Source of the DNA: CAZUYC01 sp964624475
GTDB taxonomy: Bacteria > Myxococcota_A > UBA9160 > SMWR01
DNA: 64,000 bases
Direction: 5' to 3'
Assembly: GCA_964624475.1 (NCBI GenBank)
Contig: CAZUYC010000042.1
Coordinates: 163,750-227,749, forward strand
Part shown: piece by piece, positions 52,308-61,200 of the stretch
Numbering within the stretch: the stretch's first letter is position 1
How the letters are laid out: every line of letters starts with the position of its first letter
The notes under the pieces: model-generated
What the model was told of the DNA's origin: nothing
Databases searched by the model: none
The model's input: only the letters and a program-made list of their open reading frames with translations
Made by a program: the position numbers and the translations under genes

Positions 52308-53618
52308 TTAGGTTCGGTCGCCCTTCGTCGCATCGGCCGGCGCGGCCGGGAGCTCCTGCTCGCCCTGCTCGCCGCTCGCGAGGTCCCGCACCCGCGCGAC
52401 GCCGCGCGCCACCTCGTCGGGCCCCACCAGGTAGATGCGGCGCGCCCCGCTCCGATCGGCCTCGGCGAGAGCTCGCTTGAGCCGAATCCCGCCCAGCACG
52501 AGCTCGACCGAGGCGCCCTCCGCGCGCAGCCGCGCGGCGAGGGCGATCGCGGCGCCCCGCTCGCCCTCGCCAAAGGCGAAGACCACGGCGTCGAGCTCGC
52601 GGCGCAGATCCGGCAGGAGCTTGCGCGCGGCCAGGAGCTCGGCGATCACCGCATCGCCGAAGCCGAAGCCCACGGCGGGGAGCGCGCTTCCGCCGAGCGT
52701 CTCGAGCAGGCGGTCGTAGCGCCCGCCGCCGCAGATCGCGCGCAGCTCTCCCGCCGCGTCGAAGGCCTCGAAGACGATCCCGGTGTAGTAGGCGAGGCCG
52801 CGCACGACCGAGGCGTCGAAGACGACGCGGTCGGCCACGCCGTAGCAGGCGAGCAGCTCGAGGAGCTCCCGCAGCTCCTCGTGGCCGCGCGAGCCCGCCG
52901 GGGCCTGGCGGGCGGCCTCCTCGAGGTCGCGCAGCGCCAGCCAGTCGAGCACGAATCCGGCGTCGGCGCGCGGGAGCCGCACCGGGCCCGCCGGGTCGGT
53001 GAGGAGCTCCTGCACCGCGTCTCGCCCGATCCGCTCGAGCTTGTCGATCGCCACGCACAGGGCCGGGAAGGCCTCGGGGCGCTCGCGCAGGACGCCCGCG
53101 CGCAGGGTGTCCTCGAGCAGGGCGCGGCTGCTCAGGCGCACCAGCACGTCGGCGCGCGGGACGGCGAGGCGGTCGAAGGCCTGGAAGAGGGCGGCGACCA
53201 GCTCCGCCTCGGCGGTGACCCGGGGCTCGCCCCAGATGTCCATGTTCCACTGGTAGTGCTCGCGCCGGCGGCCGCGCTGCATCCGCTCGTAGCGCCAGCA
53301 CTGCGGGATGCCGAACCAGCGCAGCGGCAGGCGGAGCGCCCCCTTGCGCGCCAGCACCATGCGCGCGAGCGACGGGGTGATCTCCGGGCGCAGGGCGTAG
53401 CGATGCTCGTGCAGCTCGAAGCGGTAGAGCTGCTGGACGATCTCCTCGCCGGCCTTGCGGGTGAAGAGCTCCTCGTGCTCCAGGACCGGCGCGTCGACCT
53501 CCTCGAAGGCGAAGGCGCGGGCCACCGCGCGGAAGTGGCCGAAGAGCCACTCGCGCTGCCGCATGTCCTCCGGGTAGAAGTCGCGCGTGCCGCGCGGGGG
53601 ATTCGTGCCGACGCTCAC
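52308..53618 (-). CDS. hisS: Histidine-tRNA ligase
   Basis: Class II aminoacyl-tRNA synthetase of 436 residues charging tRNA-His. It starts GTNPPRGTRDFYPEDM. Motif 1 and ALRPEITPSLARM, motif 2 RYERMQRGRRREHYQWNMD, the histidine-binding VVRGLAYYTGIVFE, and motif 3 AICGGGRYDRLLETLGG are all present, followed by the anticodon-binding domain. The C-terminus has a short acidic/Ala extension. The GTG at 53618 is used. It lies 45 bases upstream of speA on the same strand. Confidence 0.94.
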   Translation of the reverse strand: MSVGTNPPRGTRDFYPEDMRQREWLFGHFRAVARAFAFEEVDAPVLEHEELFTRKAGEEIVQQLYRFELHEHRYALRPEITPSLARMVLARKGALRLPLRWFGIPQCWRYERMQRGRRREHYQWNMDIWGEPRVTAEAELVAALFQAFDRLAVPRADVLVRLSSRALLEDTLRAGVLRERPEAFPALCVAIDKLERIGRDAVQELLTDPAGPVRLPRADAGFVLDWLALRDLEEAARQAPAGSRGHEELRELLELLACYGVADRVVFDASVVRGLAYYTGIVFEAFDAAGELRAICGGGRYDRLLETLGGSALPAVGFGFGDAVIAELLAARKLLPDLRRELDAVVFAFGEGERGAAIALAARLRAEGASVELVLGGIRLKRALAEADRSGARRIYLVGPDEVARGVARVRDLASGEQGEQELPAAPADATKGDRT

Positions 53619-53704
53619 GCGGGATCGATTACCACATCCGCTGCCCTGCGCTCGCGGGATTGCTACACCCACGCCTCCAGACCTTCCGGGAGGAGGTATT
53701 CCGC

Positions 53705-55039
53705 ATGAGCGAGCCCCGCGTGCGTCGACTCGTCCGCTGCGCCGCCCTGCTCGGGCCGCTCGCCGGCCTCGCCGGCTGCGGGTCCGGGGAGGGAGAACGG
53801 ACCGCGGCGCCGCCTCCGGCGAAGCCGGCACCCTTCGCCACGCCGCAGCCTACGGTGGCCGAGCCGGGCAGGGCGCAGGCGCCGCCCGACCTCCCGCGCG
53901 GCCTCATGCTCGCGCTCGCCCAGTTCGTGCAGGAGGGCGACAAGTCCGTCCCCGGCCCGGCCCTCCTCGAGTTCGTGTACCGCGAGGGCGGCGCGTGGAA
54001 GACCGCGGCGCTCGAGGATCCGGAGAGCAACGTCTTCCACAAGGCCCTCGTCTACGAGGGCGCGGGGGGCCCGAGGATCCTGACGCTCGGCGGGACGGCG
54101 GCCGCCGTGAAGGCCTGGGCTCCGGCCGCGGGCTCGCTCCGGGCGACCACCCTCTGGAAGCAGGACTTCGGCGGGAAGTTCAGCCGGATGCGCGACGCCG
54201 AGGTGGCCGACCTGCACGGGGACGGCAAGGCCGAGATTGCCGTCGGCACCCACGACCAGGGCGTCGTGGCCGTCCTGCGCCCCGAACCGGGGAGCGCGGG
54301 CGGCTTCGCGGCGGCCGAGCTCGACCGCCAGCCCGACACCTTCGTCCACGAGATCGAGGTCGGCGACCTCGACGCCGACGGGGTGCTCGAGGTCTACGCG
54401 ACGCCGAGCGAGCCGAACCGGCTCGACGGGAGGCCCCAAGCCGGCCAGGTCGTCCGTTACGTCCCGGAGCGGGGCGAGGGCCGGGTGGTGGTCGCCGATC
54501 TCGGCGAGCGCCACGCGAAGGAGATCCTGGTCGAGGACCTCGACGGCGACGGCCGCGACGAGCTCTACGTCGCGGTCGAGGGCACCCTCGCAGCCGACGG
54601 CAAGACGCTCGTCGAACCCGTGGAGATCCGCTCCTACCAGGCCGGGACGCCGCCGACGGGTGGCGTCGAGATCGCGACCCTCTCGGACCGCCTGACCCGC
54701 TTCCTGACCGCGGGCGACGTGGACGGCGACGGCCGCAAGGAGCTGGTCGCGGCGGCCTTCAGCAGCGGGGTGTGGCTGCTTCGCCCCGGGGCCGAGCCCG
54801 AGCTGATCGACCCCGACTCGGCGGGCTTCGAGCACGCGGCCCTCCTGACCGACCTCGACGGAGACGGCACGGACGAGCTCTACGTCGCGAGCGACAAGCA
54901 CAAGGAGCTCCGCCGCTACGTCTGGATCTCGGGACGCCCCGTGCGGGAGACGATCTATCGGCGGCCCGACGCCCGACCGATCTTCACCTGGAACCTGATG
55001 CCCGTCCCGGTCGAGCTGATCCCCCGCGCCGGTGGCTGA
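53705..55039 (+). CDS. FG-GAP/VCBS-repeat lipoprotein
   Basis: Predicted lipoprotein of 444 residues (lipobox LAGLAGC) with a Pro/Ala-rich linker and then a beta-propeller of FG-GAP repeats. Several carry calcium-binding loops: DLDADGVLEV, DLDGDGRDELYV, DVDGDGRKELV and DLDGDGTDELYV. Such propellers bind partners or surfaces; function unknown. The ATG at 53705 has GGAGGAGG ten bases upstream. Divergent from hisS with an 86-base gap. Confidence 0.83.
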   Translation: MSEPRVRRLVRCAALLGPLAGLAGCGSGEGERTAAPPPAKPAPFATPQPTVAEPGRAQAPPDLPRGLMLALAQFVQEGDKSVPGPALLEFVYREGGAWKTAALEDPESNVFHKALVYEGAGGPRILTLGGTAAAVKAWAPAAGSLRATTLWKQDFGGKFSRMRDAEVADLHGDGKAEIAVGTHDQGVVAVLRPEPGSAGGFAAAELDRQPDTFVHEIEVGDLDADGVLEVYATPSEPNRLDGRPQAGQVVRYVPERGEGRVVVADLGERHAKEILVEDLDGDGRDELYVAVEGTLAADGKTLVEPVEIRSYQAGTPPTGGVEIATLSDRLTRFLTAGDVDGDGRKELVAAAFSSGVWLLRPGAEPELIDPDSAGFEHAALLTDLDGDGTDELYVASDKHKELRRYVWISGRPVRETIYRRPDARPIFTWNLMPVPVELIPRAGG

Positions 55040-55093
55040 GATTTGCCAGCCGGGAGTTCGCAGGCTAAGGATGGGAGCCCCTCACGGCCTCAC

Positions 55094-55133
55094 ATCCACT
55101 CCTATCCACTCAAATCCACTCACACCCATCCTC
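55094..55133 (+). repeat. 10-bp tandem repeats upstream of topB
   Basis: ATCCACT recurs at exactly 10-base intervals (55094, 55104, 55114), with a degenerate fourth unit at 55124. The stretch is about 30-70 bases upstream of the topB start, so it could be a helically phased binding site or affect local bending. The flanking 55040-55162 gap holds nothing else recognised. Confidence 0.65.
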
Positions 55134-55162
55134 ATCTAACTACCCCGAGGGGACTACATTCG

Positions 55163-57895
55163 GTGGGAAAAGCCCTCATCATCACGGAGAAGCCCAGCGT
55201 CGCCCACGACATCGCCGCGGCGCTCGGGGGCTTCCGCGAAGGCGACGGCTACCTGGAGAGCGACTCGCACCTGCTCACCTTCGCCGTCGGCCACCTGTAC
55301 GAGCTGCTCGCGCCGGAGGATCTCGACCCGCGCTACAAGCGCTGGACCCTCGACACGCTCCCGATCCTTCCCGAAGAGTTCCGCTACAGGGTCAAGGAAG
55401 GCCACAGCGATCGCATCCGGACCATCAAGAAGCTGCTCCAGCGCCCGGACGTCGACGCGGTCGTGAACGCCTGCGACGCGGGTCGCGAGGGCGAGCTGAT
55501 CTTCCGCGAGATCGTCGAGCAGCTCGACGCGTCGAAGCCAGTCCGCCGCCTGTGGCTGCAGTCGATGACCGAGGACGCGATCCGCGAAGGCATGACCCGC
55601 CTGCGTCCCGGCGAGGAGCTCGCCGGCCTCGCCGCCGCGGCCCACTGCCGGGCGCGCTCGGACTGGCTGATCGGGATGAATGCGACGCGCGCGCTCACCA
55701 AGCGGCTCAAGAGCCGCAAGGAGAAGTCCGCGTGGTCGGCCGGCCGCGTGCAGACGCCGACGCTGGCGATGCTCGTCGAGCGCGAGCTCGAGATCCTGGC
55801 TCACGCGGCCCGGCCCTATTGGCGGGTCCTCGCGACCTTCGAGCACGCGGACCAGCCGTACGCGGGGACCTGGTTCGACCCCGCCTTCGCGGCCGGGGCC
55901 GACGAGGAGGCCCGCGACGACCGCCTCTTCGACGAGGCGCGCGCGCGAGCCATCGCCCTGCGCGTGGGGGCCGGGGAGGCCCTGGCGTCGGAGACGCGCA
56001 AGCCCTCGCGCGAGGGGGCGCCGCCGCTCTTCGATCTCACGAGCCTCCAGCGCGAGGGCAACCGCCGCTTTGGCTGGTCGGCCCGCAGGACCCTCTCGGC
56101 CGCGCAGCGCTGCTACGAGCGCCACAAGCTCCTGACCTATCCGCGCACGAGTTCCCGCTGCCTGCCGAGCGACTACCGCCCCACCGTCGGGCGCGTCCTC
56201 GCGACGCTCTCCGGCGCGGCCGACGCCGGCGACGGCTTCCCCGACTACGCCGCCGCAGCGCGGCGCCTGCAGGGCGACGGCCTCCGCAACGAGGAGCGGG
56301 TCTTCGACGACCGCGGCGTCTCCGACCACTTCGCGATCATCCCGACGGGCAAGCTCCCGGGCGAGCCCCTCGCCGGCGACGACCGCCGGCTCTTCGACCT
56401 CGTCGTGCGCCGCTTCCTCGGGGCCTTCCACGGACCCGCCGTCTGGGAGCGCATCGAGCGGGTCACCGAGGTCGCGGGCGAGCGCTTCCGCACCCGGGCG
56501 CGCTTCCTGAACGAGCCCGGCTGGCGCTCGGTCCTCGAGCCGAGCGGCGACGAAGAGCGGGAGCGGGAGCTTCCGCCGCTGGCGCCCGGCCGCGACGAGG
56601 CGAGCGGAGTGCGCGTCGGCAACCGCGGCACGGAGCTCGAGGCCGCGGAGACGAGGCCGCCGCCGCGGATCAACGAGGCGCGGCTCCTCTCGCTGATGGA
56701 GAACGCCGGCAGCCAGATCGAGGACGAGGACATCGCCGCCGCGCTGCACGAGAAGGGGCTCGGAACGCCGGCGACGCGCGCCGACATCATCGAGAACCTG
56801 ATCGCCAAGGGCTACGCGCTGCGCGTCGACAAGGCGCTGCGCCCGACGGTGAAGGGAATCCGCCTGATCGACACGCTGCACCGCATCCACGCGGATCGGC
56901 TCACCTCGCCGGAGCTCACCGGCGAGATCGAGTACCACCTGCTCCAGGTCGAGCAGGGGCAGCGCAGCTCCGCGGAGCTCATGGACGAGATTCGCAACTA
57001 CGCGCGGGAGATCGTCGAGGCGGCGCGCTCTTTCGAGTACTCGGAGCTCTACGCCTCCGAGGCGGTCCTCGGCCCCTGTCCGCGCTGCGGCGACCCGGTC
57101 GTCGAGATGGCGTGGTTCTACCGCTGCCGCGAGGTTTCCGGTCGGGCGCCCGAGGAGGACTGCCCGATGCGATTCTGGAAGGACACCTCGGGGCGCTACG
57201 TCGATCGCAACACGATCGGGACACTGCTGCGTGACGGCAAGACCGGCCCCCTCGACGGCTTCGTGGCCCGCAGCGGCCGCACCTACCGCGCCGCGCTCGA
57301 GGTGGACCGCGAGGCCTGGCAGGTGCGGGTGCGCTCGCTCGGCTGGAACGAGGGCTCCTCCGCCAGCGACGAGCCCGAGTACGAGGTCAACCCCGAGCCC
57401 GTCGCGCGCTGCCCCCTCGACGAGGAGTGCAACGTCGTGGAGACCCCGCGGCTCTTCGTCTGCGAGCGGTCGCAGAAGCGCGACGGGGAGACGAGCGCGT
57501 CCGGCGCCGGCGGCGAAGACGCGCCCAGGACCTGCTCGTTCGTCCTGCCGCGCACGGTGTGCAAGCGCGAGATCACGCGCGAGGAGGCGGCGGTCTACTG
57601 CCGCGACAAGCGGACGGCGCTGCTCACCGACTTCACCTCGCGCTTCGGCCGACCCTTCTCCGCGACGCTGGTCCTCAAGGAGAACGGCCGCCACGGCTTC
57701 GAGTTCCAGCCGCGCGAGCCGCGAGCGGGAAGGCGCGAGGCGGGCGCCGCCCCCTCGGGCGGGCGGCGCGCGGCCTCCGCCCGCGGCGCCGCGGGCAAGG
57801 CTCCGGCGGCCGCGAAGACCGCGAAGCCCGCGAAGCCGAAGAGCCCGCGCCGCGCCGGAGCCCGCCGCAAGGCGCCCGCGCGCGGCGACGCCTGA
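55163..57895 (+). CDS. topB: DNA topoisomerase III (type IA)
   Basis: Type IA topoisomerase of 910 residues that relaxes and decatenates DNA through a single-strand break. The N-terminal Toprim domain starts VGKALIITEKPSVAHDIA and has NACDAGREGELIFREI. The catalytic Tyr is residue 326 in LLTYPRTSSRCLPSDY (E. coli TopB uses Tyr328). A Cys-rich zinc region (GPCPRCGDPV to EEDCPMRFW, then CPLDEECN to CSFVLP) follows the core. The C-terminus is a Lys/Ala/Pro-rich tail of about 60 residues with KPAKPKSPRR, like histone H1-type tails, probably for DNA binding. The GTG at 55163 is preceded by GAGGGG. Confidence 0.92.
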   Translation: MGKALIITEKPSVAHDIAAALGGFREGDGYLESDSHLLTFAVGHLYELLAPEDLDPRYKRWTLDTLPILPEEFRYRVKEGHSDRIRTIKKLLQRPDVDAVVNACDAGREGELIFREIVEQLDASKPVRRLWLQSMTEDAIREGMTRLRPGEELAGLAAAAHCRARSDWLIGMNATRALTKRLKSRKEKSAWSAGRVQTPTLAMLVERELEILAHAARPYWRVLATFEHADQPYAGTWFDPAFAAGADEEARDDRLFDEARARAIALRVGAGEALASETRKPSREGAPPLFDLTSLQREGNRRFGWSARRTLSAAQRCYERHKLLTYPRTSSRCLPSDYRPTVGRVLATLSGAADAGDGFPDYAAAARRLQGDGLRNEERVFDDRGVSDHFAIIPTGKLPGEPLAGDDRRLFDLVVRRFLGAFHGPAVWERIERVTEVAGERFRTRARFLNEPGWRSVLEPSGDEERERELPPLAPGRDEASGVRVGNRGTELEAAETRPPPRINEARLLSLMENAGSQIEDEDIAAALHEKGLGTPATRADIIENLIAKGYALRVDKALRPTVKGIRLIDTLHRIHADRLTSPELTGEIEYHLLQVEQGQRSSAELMDEIRNYAREIVEAARSFEYSELYASEAVLGPCPRCGDPVVEMAWFYRCREVSGRAPEEDCPMRFWKDTSGRYVDRNTIGTLLRDGKTGPLDGFVARSGRTYRAALEVDREAWQVRVRSLGWNEGSSASDEPEYEVNPEPVARCPLDEECNVVETPRLFVCERSQKRDGETSASGAGGEDAPRTCSFVLPRTVCKREITREEAAVYCRDKRTALLTDFTSRFGRPFSATLVLKENGRHGFEFQPREPRAGRREAGAAPSGGRRAASARGAAGKAPAAAKTAKPAKPKSPRRAGARRKAPARGDA

Positions 57896-58249
57896 TCCCT
57901 CCCCGCGCGAGCCCATCGACTCGCGACCCATCCCACGCTTGAGCGGGGCTCGGCGCCGCGCCTGGCCCACGAGCGGAAACCCTCGTCGGAGCGCCAGAGC
58001 GCCGCCCACGGGATGATTTCCCGTCGCGGACGATTTTCGTTGATCTCCGAGAGCAGCCGAAGGTAAAAGTGCGGGCGAAGGACCCGAGTGCCGTCGGAGG
58101 GGGGTCCCCGCGCCTGCAGACTGCCCATAGGTCGTCTGTCGCGAGGTTCCACGTCCCGACGGTGTGGCGGTTGGACCACGACCGCGCCGGGTCGCCTGGG
58201 GAGGGGAGGGGCCGGCTCGCGCCGCCCCGCGACGAGGCGAGGAGGGTTC
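57896..58249. other. 354-base gap before the DUF1302 gene
   Basis: No gene recognised. A weak promoter-like pair (TTGATC followed by TAAAAG at 18 bases) is near 58040-58070, and a short hairpin CAGAC/GTCTG lies at 58117-58138. The gap probably holds the promoter and a long leader of the outer-membrane protein gene. No known riboswitch pattern was matched by eye. Confidence 0.4.
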
Positions 58250-61200
58250 ATGACTGGCAGCCTCGGGAGGGCGGGCCGGGGGCTCGCCCGCATCCTGGCG
58301 GCGTGGGCGGGATCGGCTGCGTTCGCGCTGTGGTCGCCTTCCGCGGGAGCGTTCGAGGCGTTCGACGGCAGGGTCCAGCTTCACGGCTTCGGCGAGATCC
58401 AGACGCGCGCCATCGCGCAGGACTACGCGCAGGATCTCGATCTCGTCCAGTGGTACAACGTGCTCTCCGTCGAGCTCGAGACCGACATCCTGCCCGACGG
58501 CTGGGGCCCCTTCGACCTGCTCTCGTCGTACGTGCGCATCGAGGGACGCTACGACTGCGTCTGGACCCGCGGCTGCGGTACGATGCGCAGCGCCGACAGC
58601 TTCGGCGACCGTGCGAACAAGCTCCCGCGCCGCCTCGCCGACGCCCTCGACGAGGATTTCGGCGGCCAGATCGACGCCAATGCGCAGTCGGAGCCCCCCG
58701 GCACGCCGCGCCGCAACCCCGACCACCGCGTCTCCCCGCTCGGCGTGTTCGAGACCGTGACGAATCCGACCCCGGCGCAGAATCCAGCCTGTGCCACGCC
58801 GCCGTTCGGCGTCTCGCCGAACTTCTGTTACAACCCGAACGTAGCGACCAGCGCTGCGAACAGGCCCACTCGGCTCGTCGTGCGCAAGCGCAAGGGCTTT
58901 CCCGGCTTCGACACGCTGGCCGATCTCGAGGGTGCCGACGCGATCCTCGGCCCGAACACGGTCCAGAACACGCCGGAAGACGACCCCTTCAACTACCTCT
59001 TCGAGCCGATCAAGGATTTCCGCTGGACCTTCCGCGACAAGCGCGGGCCGCTCGGCGGGACCGGCCGCACGCAGATCATGGGCCCGTGGCTGCCGAAGAA
59101 CTTCGTGAAGTCGCTGGCCGTGCTCTCGGACCGCGCCAACCCCTTCCGCGGCCCGCGCACTCCGACGGGAAACGGGCTGGTCCGGATCGTCCTGCCGGAC
59201 GGCTCGGTGGTGCAGCAGGGATCGCGAATGAACGAGCCCTTCTCCTACCGCTGGAGCCAGCTCGACGACCAGAGGCGGGCCCTGTTCCCGCCCGGGATCG
59301 TGCCGCCGCTGGTCCTCCCCTACGGCTTCGACGCGGTCGACCCGCGCATCGCCTCCGACTCGAACGGCGACGGGATCTTCGACGCGGGCCAGGCCTTCGC
59401 CACCGTCTTCGACTATCCCGTGGGCGGCGCCGTGCGCAGCCTGGCCAACGAGCTGCCGCGCGTGCTCCCCTTCGGCGGCGACTTCACCGGCATCATCCCC
59501 TGCGAGGCGCCGGACGTGGCGCCGCAGAGCAACGCGCAGGCGCAGATCGCCAACGGGAACACGGCCGGCTGCTGGACCAACGTCTTCGGCGGCATGCTGC
59601 CCCCGGCGGGCACTCCGCGCGGCCTGAACATCGCGAACACCGGCGGGCGCGGCGAGCTTCCCCTGCGGCCCGCTCCCGACACCTCGAACCTCGAGGCGTT
59701 CCAGACCGCCGCCGCGCAGGGCATCTTCTATCCGACCCAGGGCCTCCAGCAGGCGCTCGCCGAGGCCGGCGGCGACTTCGACAACCACTTCTACAACTTC
59801 CGCCAGGCCGAGCGCGCCTGGAACCGGGGCTACAGCCAGTACTACACCAAGGAGTTCAAGGAAGGCTATCTGGACATGGAGTTCCTGGATAGCCGCCTGT
59901 GGATCCGGCTCGGCAAGCAGAACATCGTCTGGGGCAAGACGGAGCTCTTCCGGACGACCGACCAGTTCAATCCCCAGGACCTGGCGCTCGCCTCGCTGCC
60001 GAGCCTGGAGGAGTCGCGGACGGCGCTCTTCGCGATCCGCGGCGTCTACTCCCTCTACGACGTCGGGCCGCTCCAGGACGTGCGCCTCGAGTTCGCGGCG
60101 AACTTCGACCACGTGACGGCCGCCGACATCGGGGCCTGTGGCGAGCCCTTCACGCCGGATCTCGTCTGCTCGCTCACCCTGGGGCTCGAGTTCCACGGTC
60201 TGACCGGCATCGGCATCGCGGGTGTCGAGCGGCCGCCGAACCCCTGGGACGACATCAAGGGGCTCGAGTTCGGCGGGCGCATCGAGTTCCGCTGGGACCG
60301 CTTCAGCGTCGCGATCGCCGACTTCTACGGCTACAACGATTTCCCGCACCCGGACCCGATCTTCTTCTACGAGCGCAACGTCGACACGGTCAGCGGGAGG
60401 CCGCTCGTCGCCGAGGGCCTGCGCGGGCCGGTGAACACCGGGCGCTGCCGCCAGGGCACCGCCTCCTGGGAACGAGCCCAGACGCTCACCTATCCGGTGG
60501 GTACCCTCAACAACGGCCTGCCCAACACCGTGGGGCCCCCGATCAGGGAGTCGGGCGATCCCGACGCGCCCCCCACCCCCGGGACCGTCCCGTACTGGAA
60601 CGCCCTCGCGCCCATGATGGGCGGCCTCGGCGTCGGCACGGACCCCGCCTGCCTCAAGCCCGGCGGCGTCGCCGGTGGAGCGAACGCGAACCTCCTGGAC
60701 GTCGCGACCGGGACCTACAACGCCCCCTTCGAGGGCGCGCGCCCTTCGCCCCAGAACGCGCTCGAGTTCCACTACGCGAACCAGCAGATCTTCTCCTTCC
60801 TCTGCCTCGGCACCGTGACCATCGCGGCCTCCGTGGATGGGACCTCCTGCGCGTGGACGGTCTTCGGCTCGCCGAACCCGCTCGTCGGTGCGCCGCCAAC
60901 GGGCCCGGGCACGATCCTCTCCGAGGTCTTCTCCGCGACCTTCGCAGGCGAGGCGTCGAGCGCGATCACGGGCAACGGGGGCCTGCTCTCGATCATCCAG
61001 ACCAACCAGAAGGGCGCCTTTACGGTGCCGGTGCCGCTCCGCCCCGCGAACCGCGACCTGAGCGACGGCGTGAACACCTCCCTGGGCGCCATCTTCAGGA
61101 ACGTCCCCGCCGGCAATCCCGAGCGCGCCTACACGCCGGACTCGCAGTTCAACCTGCTCTCCCTCGACTCGATCATGACGGCCCAGCAGCGCGCCCTGCT

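Noticed and set aside
57896..58249. Riboswitch (cyclic-di-GMP or cobalamin type) in the leader of the DUF1302 gene
   Set aside because: No conserved core of these classes was found; only a short hairpin is visible.
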